Below, in pieces: positions 60,050 to 64,000 of a stretch of DNA of 64,000 bases. The DNA is taken from contig NC_065921.1 in NCBI RefSeq assembly GCF_024586455.1, forward strand, positions 75,716,720 to 75,780,719, given 5' to 3'. The translations under genes and the position numbers were made by a program. A model generated the notes under the pieces. The model had not been told where the DNA came from and did no database searches. It saw only the letters and a program-made list of their open reading frames with translations. Each line of letters starts with the position of its first letter. The first letter of the stretch is position 1. This stretch comes from Bactrocera neohumeralis (taxonomy: Eukaryota; Arthropoda; Insecta; Diptera; Tephritidae).

Positions 60050-60280
60050 GCCATAGTAGTTCAAGCCGAGTCTGAGTGGATGATGGAGTTGTGTAGAAGT
60101 TCACGCAAGTGAAGAAAGTTTTCTGAGCGTCATCCATTTGGGAGTGGCCAGAAAATATTATTTTACATATGGTTCAAGCGGCGCACGACTTTCTGCCATA
60201 GACCAAGTATCCTCTGGGTAGCCAAAAATATCCATTTCAAGGCGAAAACAGCGTCGGATGAGAGACCCTCTTTTGAGGAC
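60050..60280 (-). repeat. Unclassified repeat X, copy 2
   Basis: The complement reads CACTTGCGTGAACTTCTACA (ending near 60093) preceded by GGCTACCCAGAGGATACTTG (60222), as in copy 1. It extends further on its right-hand side than copy 1. Confidence 0.6.
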
Positions 60281-60375
60281 CTGACTACACTTGGAATCTC
60301 CAATTGTCGCCAAACAGCGAAAAGGAGAAACGACTAGCGCGCTGTTGTAAACTTGGCTATAAGAAGTCTGATCTA
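60278..60375 (+). pseudogene. RTE-like element, 3' terminal fragment
   Basis: EDLTTLGISNCRQTAKRRND then RAVVNLAIR-like readings match the last coding residues of the RTE-like family (ISNWR.AKRR..W). Only about 100 bp is present, joined to repeat X. Confidence 0.55.
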
Positions 60376-60434
60376 AATAATTTTCAGATACTCTAACACT
60401 GCGTTGAACAATAACCATTAAACATTTTTTTTAT

Positions 60435-60630
60435 GAAATTTTGTGAAAAAAGAGGTGCTATGAAGGACTTGGTTTTGGTCGGTCAATTTGTCTGACAGCA
60501 TTATACCATAGAGGTCTGATATCTGCGGTCAATTTTTAGGGGGGAAAAGGACACAACTAAATCGAATTTTTGGGTCTCCGACATCTCTATCTGTATGTTA
60601 CAAACTTATATTCTGTTCAAGGCATAATAA
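60435..60630 (+). mobile_element. 154-bp-repeat element, truncated copy
   Basis: GGTCGGTCAATTTGTCTGAC (60477), a TATACCATAGAGGTCTGAT block and the 3' end TGTTACAAACTTATATTCTG (60595) parallel the last unit and end of copy A. Confidence 0.65.
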
Positions 60631-60769
60631 TAGAGCATGTTAACCTTAAAGCTCTAACGAATTTATATTGTTGATATAACCGTAGCTAACAGTTCCATTC
60701 CAGTTTACATAGATATGATTATCTGGACCGTGTTTAGGTGAGAAGGTACAAGTTAGTTAGTTGGAGCTG

Positions 60770-61120
60770 TTATCTAATGGGGTATTGAGTAGTAGTAGTA
60801 GGGTTGGTGGTCATCGAAGTCATCTAACGGTAGGTCCAGGAAACATGCAGCTTTTTGTTATTGCTGAATCGGCATAAAACATTCCTGATGTATTTTCGAG
60901 GAATTCTGTGGGCTTGACAGTATTTTTCTGAATAAAAATACGGATACGTTCTGGTTACGTAGAGCCGACTGTGGTGGTAACCGTTGTTTGGACGGGGTCG
61001 GACCACAGGATGAGATTGGGTTTTGTTGGAAACGCAAAGAGGTGGTTAGTGTAATGTGGGGATTCATTGCACGCTGGCCATATATTTCGTATGTCGGGGT
61101 TGATTCTGTAAAATTATTAT
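60770..61120 (-). repeat. SINE-like or non-LTR tail repeat, inverted copies
   Basis: GGTCATCGAAGTCATCTAAC (60809, complement of the GTTGGATGACTTCGATG core at 26145) precedes GTAGAGCCGACTGTGGTGG (60958) and GGACGGGGTCGGACCACAGG (60990). Diverged segments resembling it continue to about 61360. Confidence 0.6.
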
Positions 61121-61129
61121 TTTCACTTG

Positions 61130-64000
61130 CTACAGTATGGAGAACAAAGTAGCACAGGGGTCACTTTAGATTCCCTTGGCAACTCGAGCTCATCGCCTGC
61201 AAGCAACAATTTAGTTGTCTTTGAAATCATCAGGCAGGCTCAGATTATGTGTTGTTTCGACGGTTTCGGACTATAAGGAGATGAGAGTTAGATGAGTGGA
61301 ATTCATTGACATACAAAGAAGTGGTTAGAGTCATGCGGGACTCATTAGCGTAGTCGATTCTGAATGTGTAGGAGTTAGCTAGCTACAGGAAAGAAATTGT
61401 GCAAGGTTTAGACTCTCTTTCGAAATATGTATATCAAAAATGAGAATTAAAGCCTTGAGTACGGCAGATTGTGGCAACAACATGTGCAAAAGTCAGGAAT
61501 CATATTTGAAATGACAGCCACTTTAGCAAAATACACTCCCACGAATGCCAAACAACACAAAAATAAGTCGCAACCATCTGGTAATGCCGTCAACAACGTT
61601 GTTATTGTTGTTTATTTGATTTCTCAGCAGAAGAAAAGTGTGCGCCACTGCGCTGCCAACGTCACCTGAATCGGCATATTTCGGCGAATTGTTATTTGTG
61701 CTAGCTATATGTGTACATGCAAACACACACATACAGAAGATAGGTATGCATGTATGCATGTTTACTTTTTGTTTGTGGCGTTGTTGCCAACGTGCTGCGC
61801 TACGCTGTGCTGTCAGGTTTTGTTCTCGAACGATATTTTATACCCCTCGTGTCGTTGAAAACTATGCGTTGACCCATGCGCTATGCGGCTATTGTTATTT
61901 CTGTTGTTGATTGTTGCTCTTACTGATTTTCAACTTGCTTTTTGTTGTTGTTTTTGTATTCGAATTCAATTCGTTTTGAACATTCTTGCTATCTGCGCTG
62001 CGTCGTGCATTCGTGGTTTCGTTTAGCATTTCATACGAACATATTAAAATACATAAGTGTATATGTATATGTATGTATGTATTTTTGTATTACACATTTT
62101 GTATGATGCGCTTTTTGTGTCTTCTTTATTTACTTTCAATGAGTTTTGTTTTTGTATAGATTCATCGGCAATGTCTATGACATCTTCGCTGGCCCCACGG
62201 ACATATGTATGTACATATGTATGTGTATACAGAAATTTGAACGAACTTTGTGAAGATTTACATATGCATACATATATGTATGTGTGTATGTTTGCATGGA
62301 GATCGCTTAGAGTCGAGCAGATTTCGAGACAGCAATTGTTGCCTGCTTCACTGCTGCTGATTTAGAGCGTTGCAATTAAATTGATGAAGATTGATTGAAA
62401 ATAGGCAAATTAATTATGGAAATAGAATTGTGAAGAATTAAATGTATACTGGAAAGAATTCTACTGCTTAAGCCGCTTTGGTGGAGATTACATAAATCTA
62501 AGTTAGTCACATGCAAGTCAAGAAAACCTGTGCGCACAATATTATTTTTTCTGGTTAATGAATATTGTTGTTTTTACAAACAGGTCTGTTTATTGTGCGT
62601 TGCCAGATCAGTATAAAATGTGACCCTTTCAGGCAAAACGCTGCACAAGTTCAATATCCTGTAAAACAATAACAACAACGTACGCAGACATAACAAGCCG
62701 CATCGAAGACCTACCGAGCGTCTTCTAGCTGCACGACTTGTCATACGGCTACCCAGTAATGAGTTGCTACAAATATATATTTTATTTATTGTAGTGCGTG
62801 TGGGCGTTGCAAAGTAGCAAAGCGTCAATAGCAACAACAAAATTAAAAATAATTTTTGGTTAGCGGCACACTGTTGCCTTTTATGCACATAACAATTTTT
62901 TAATAGCACACTTTTTTATAATTTTTTTTTGTTTTCTTTTTTACGCTTCATTAAGTTAGCTGACCATATATGCAGACAGTTCACTTGATTTTTGTTAGGT
63001 TCGTTTCAGGCCATAATTCCTGCTTTTCTAGAAACACACACACACGCATACAAGCACCACCGAATTCCAACCAGCAGCACAAAGGAATATCTTTCATTCC
63101 GCTTTTGCACTCAAGTTTGTCTCCTTTTCTTACTCCTTTCCACTGCTTTATATATGTATATACATATATACGTCATAAATCACCTCCACTTTGTGCCTTA
63201 TATATTTATTTAAATATTAACATAAACACACACACACACTAATTTTATGCAAAGCACCGTGAACAAATTAAAAAAATTTATTGTGAGAAATGCGAGTGTT
63301 AAATATTACTTTAGAATTACTTGTGCAGAAAAAAAGCGACGGACGCAAACCGCGTTTACATACACCCGACGACAACGATGACAGACGACAAGTTGAATTC
63401 TTCTGGATTCTCTTTTGTTGGCATTTTTCTACTGCCCCAATGATGGTGCAGGGTTGCAAGTTGATACTTTGAAATTCAGTTGCAACAATGGTGTTATTGA
63501 GGAATTCAAGCGGCTAGCCCACAACATTGGCTGTCAAGCTGTAAAGTTGGCAATCAAACTGTCGTATTAATTTCAAAAATTTAATGCTCTATGAACTCGA
63601 ATAAAAAAATAGTGCTGTTATTGAAAATTCTAAAAAAAACTATTGTTTGAGAGTAGTAACAACTAAATTTTTGCGTGAGCAGATCAATAAAAGTATTACC
63701 GCTTGATAGAGAGAAATCTCAGACTATTTTCTTAAACTATTGTGAATGACTTTTCAATGCTAAAACTTAGTTAAGTTCAAAACCTTAGCAACTAAAAAGT
63801 ACATTTTAACCGCCACTGTTGTAACATAAGGTGTAGCAGAAGCTTGATTTTTAGCAGTTTTAAATACAAGTAATTTTTTTTTGCTTCGGCGGCAGAGAAG
63901 CTGAACACCTTGTTTCAAGAAATCGTTAAACACACACATCGTAAGCGCACACTTCCCCACACACGAAAAAGGGTCTAGTGATGCAGAATGTACTCTAGGA
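61130..64000. other. Region upstream of drk, no gene seen
   Basis: Mixed-to-AT-rich DNA with CATATGTATGTA tracts (62070, 62205-62285), a (CA)n run (63035, 63225) and TTG repeats (61600, 61945). Frames of 60-110 codons on both strands lack domains. Further drk 5' exons or regulatory DNA could lie here but nothing marks them. Confidence 0.45.

Overview
The window is nuclear DNA of a higher fly (Diptera, Brachycera), most likely a tephritid fruit fly. Two facts point there. Its only host genes are near-perfect matches to the remembered Drosophila genes drk and bbc, split by introns with normal GT-AG borders. The non-coding DNA is AT-rich, full of CATATGTATGTA microsatellite tracts, and carries mariner, RTE-like and RNase H-bearing non-LTR relics. 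There are no bacterial features, operons or CRISPR. The species call is an inference.

Both genes are read from the minus strand in the same direction. drk (adaptor of receptor tyrosine kinase signalling, GRB2 orthologue) runs from its ATG at 58820 to its stop at 22305. Five coding exons give a complete 211-residue SH3-SH2-SH3 protein, and one intron of nearly 35 kb separates codon 26 from codon 27. About 7.4 kb beyond its stop lies the ATG of bbc (CDP-alcohol phosphotransferase, the last step of the Kennedy pathway). Four coding exons of bbc lie between 14940 and 2655 and encode about 249 residues, including the whole catalytic motif. The C-terminal exon or exons fall off the left edge. The genes do not form a pathway; one serves Ras/MAPK signalling and the other membrane phospholipid synthesis.

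Layout: 1-2.65 kb, AT-rich bbc intron with a precise 38-bp tandem array. 2.65-5.04 kb, bbc exons 4, 3 and 2 with ACTCCGAA-type repeats between and beyond them. 5.04-14.72 kb, bbc intron 1 with an RTE-like fragment, a mariner deletion derivative with intact ends and a SINE-like copy. 14.7-15.8 kb, bbc exon 1 and its probable 5' region. 16-21.4 kb, a non-LTR fragment followed by extremely A/T-rich DNA. 22.3-23.9 kb, drk exons 5 to 2. 23.9-58.7 kb, the giant drk intron, largely made of broken transposons. 58.7-60 kb, drk exon 1 and probable promoter. 60-64 kb, repeats and unannotated DNA.

All transposon reading frames here look broken. I see no new biochemical system. The structure that rewards a second look is in the repeats: a 154-bp tandem-repeat element present as two inverted long copies plus two shorter ones, a 38/76-bp array, a cluster of CGATTAATCG palindromes in the drk intron, and a deleted mariner with a duplicated terminus.
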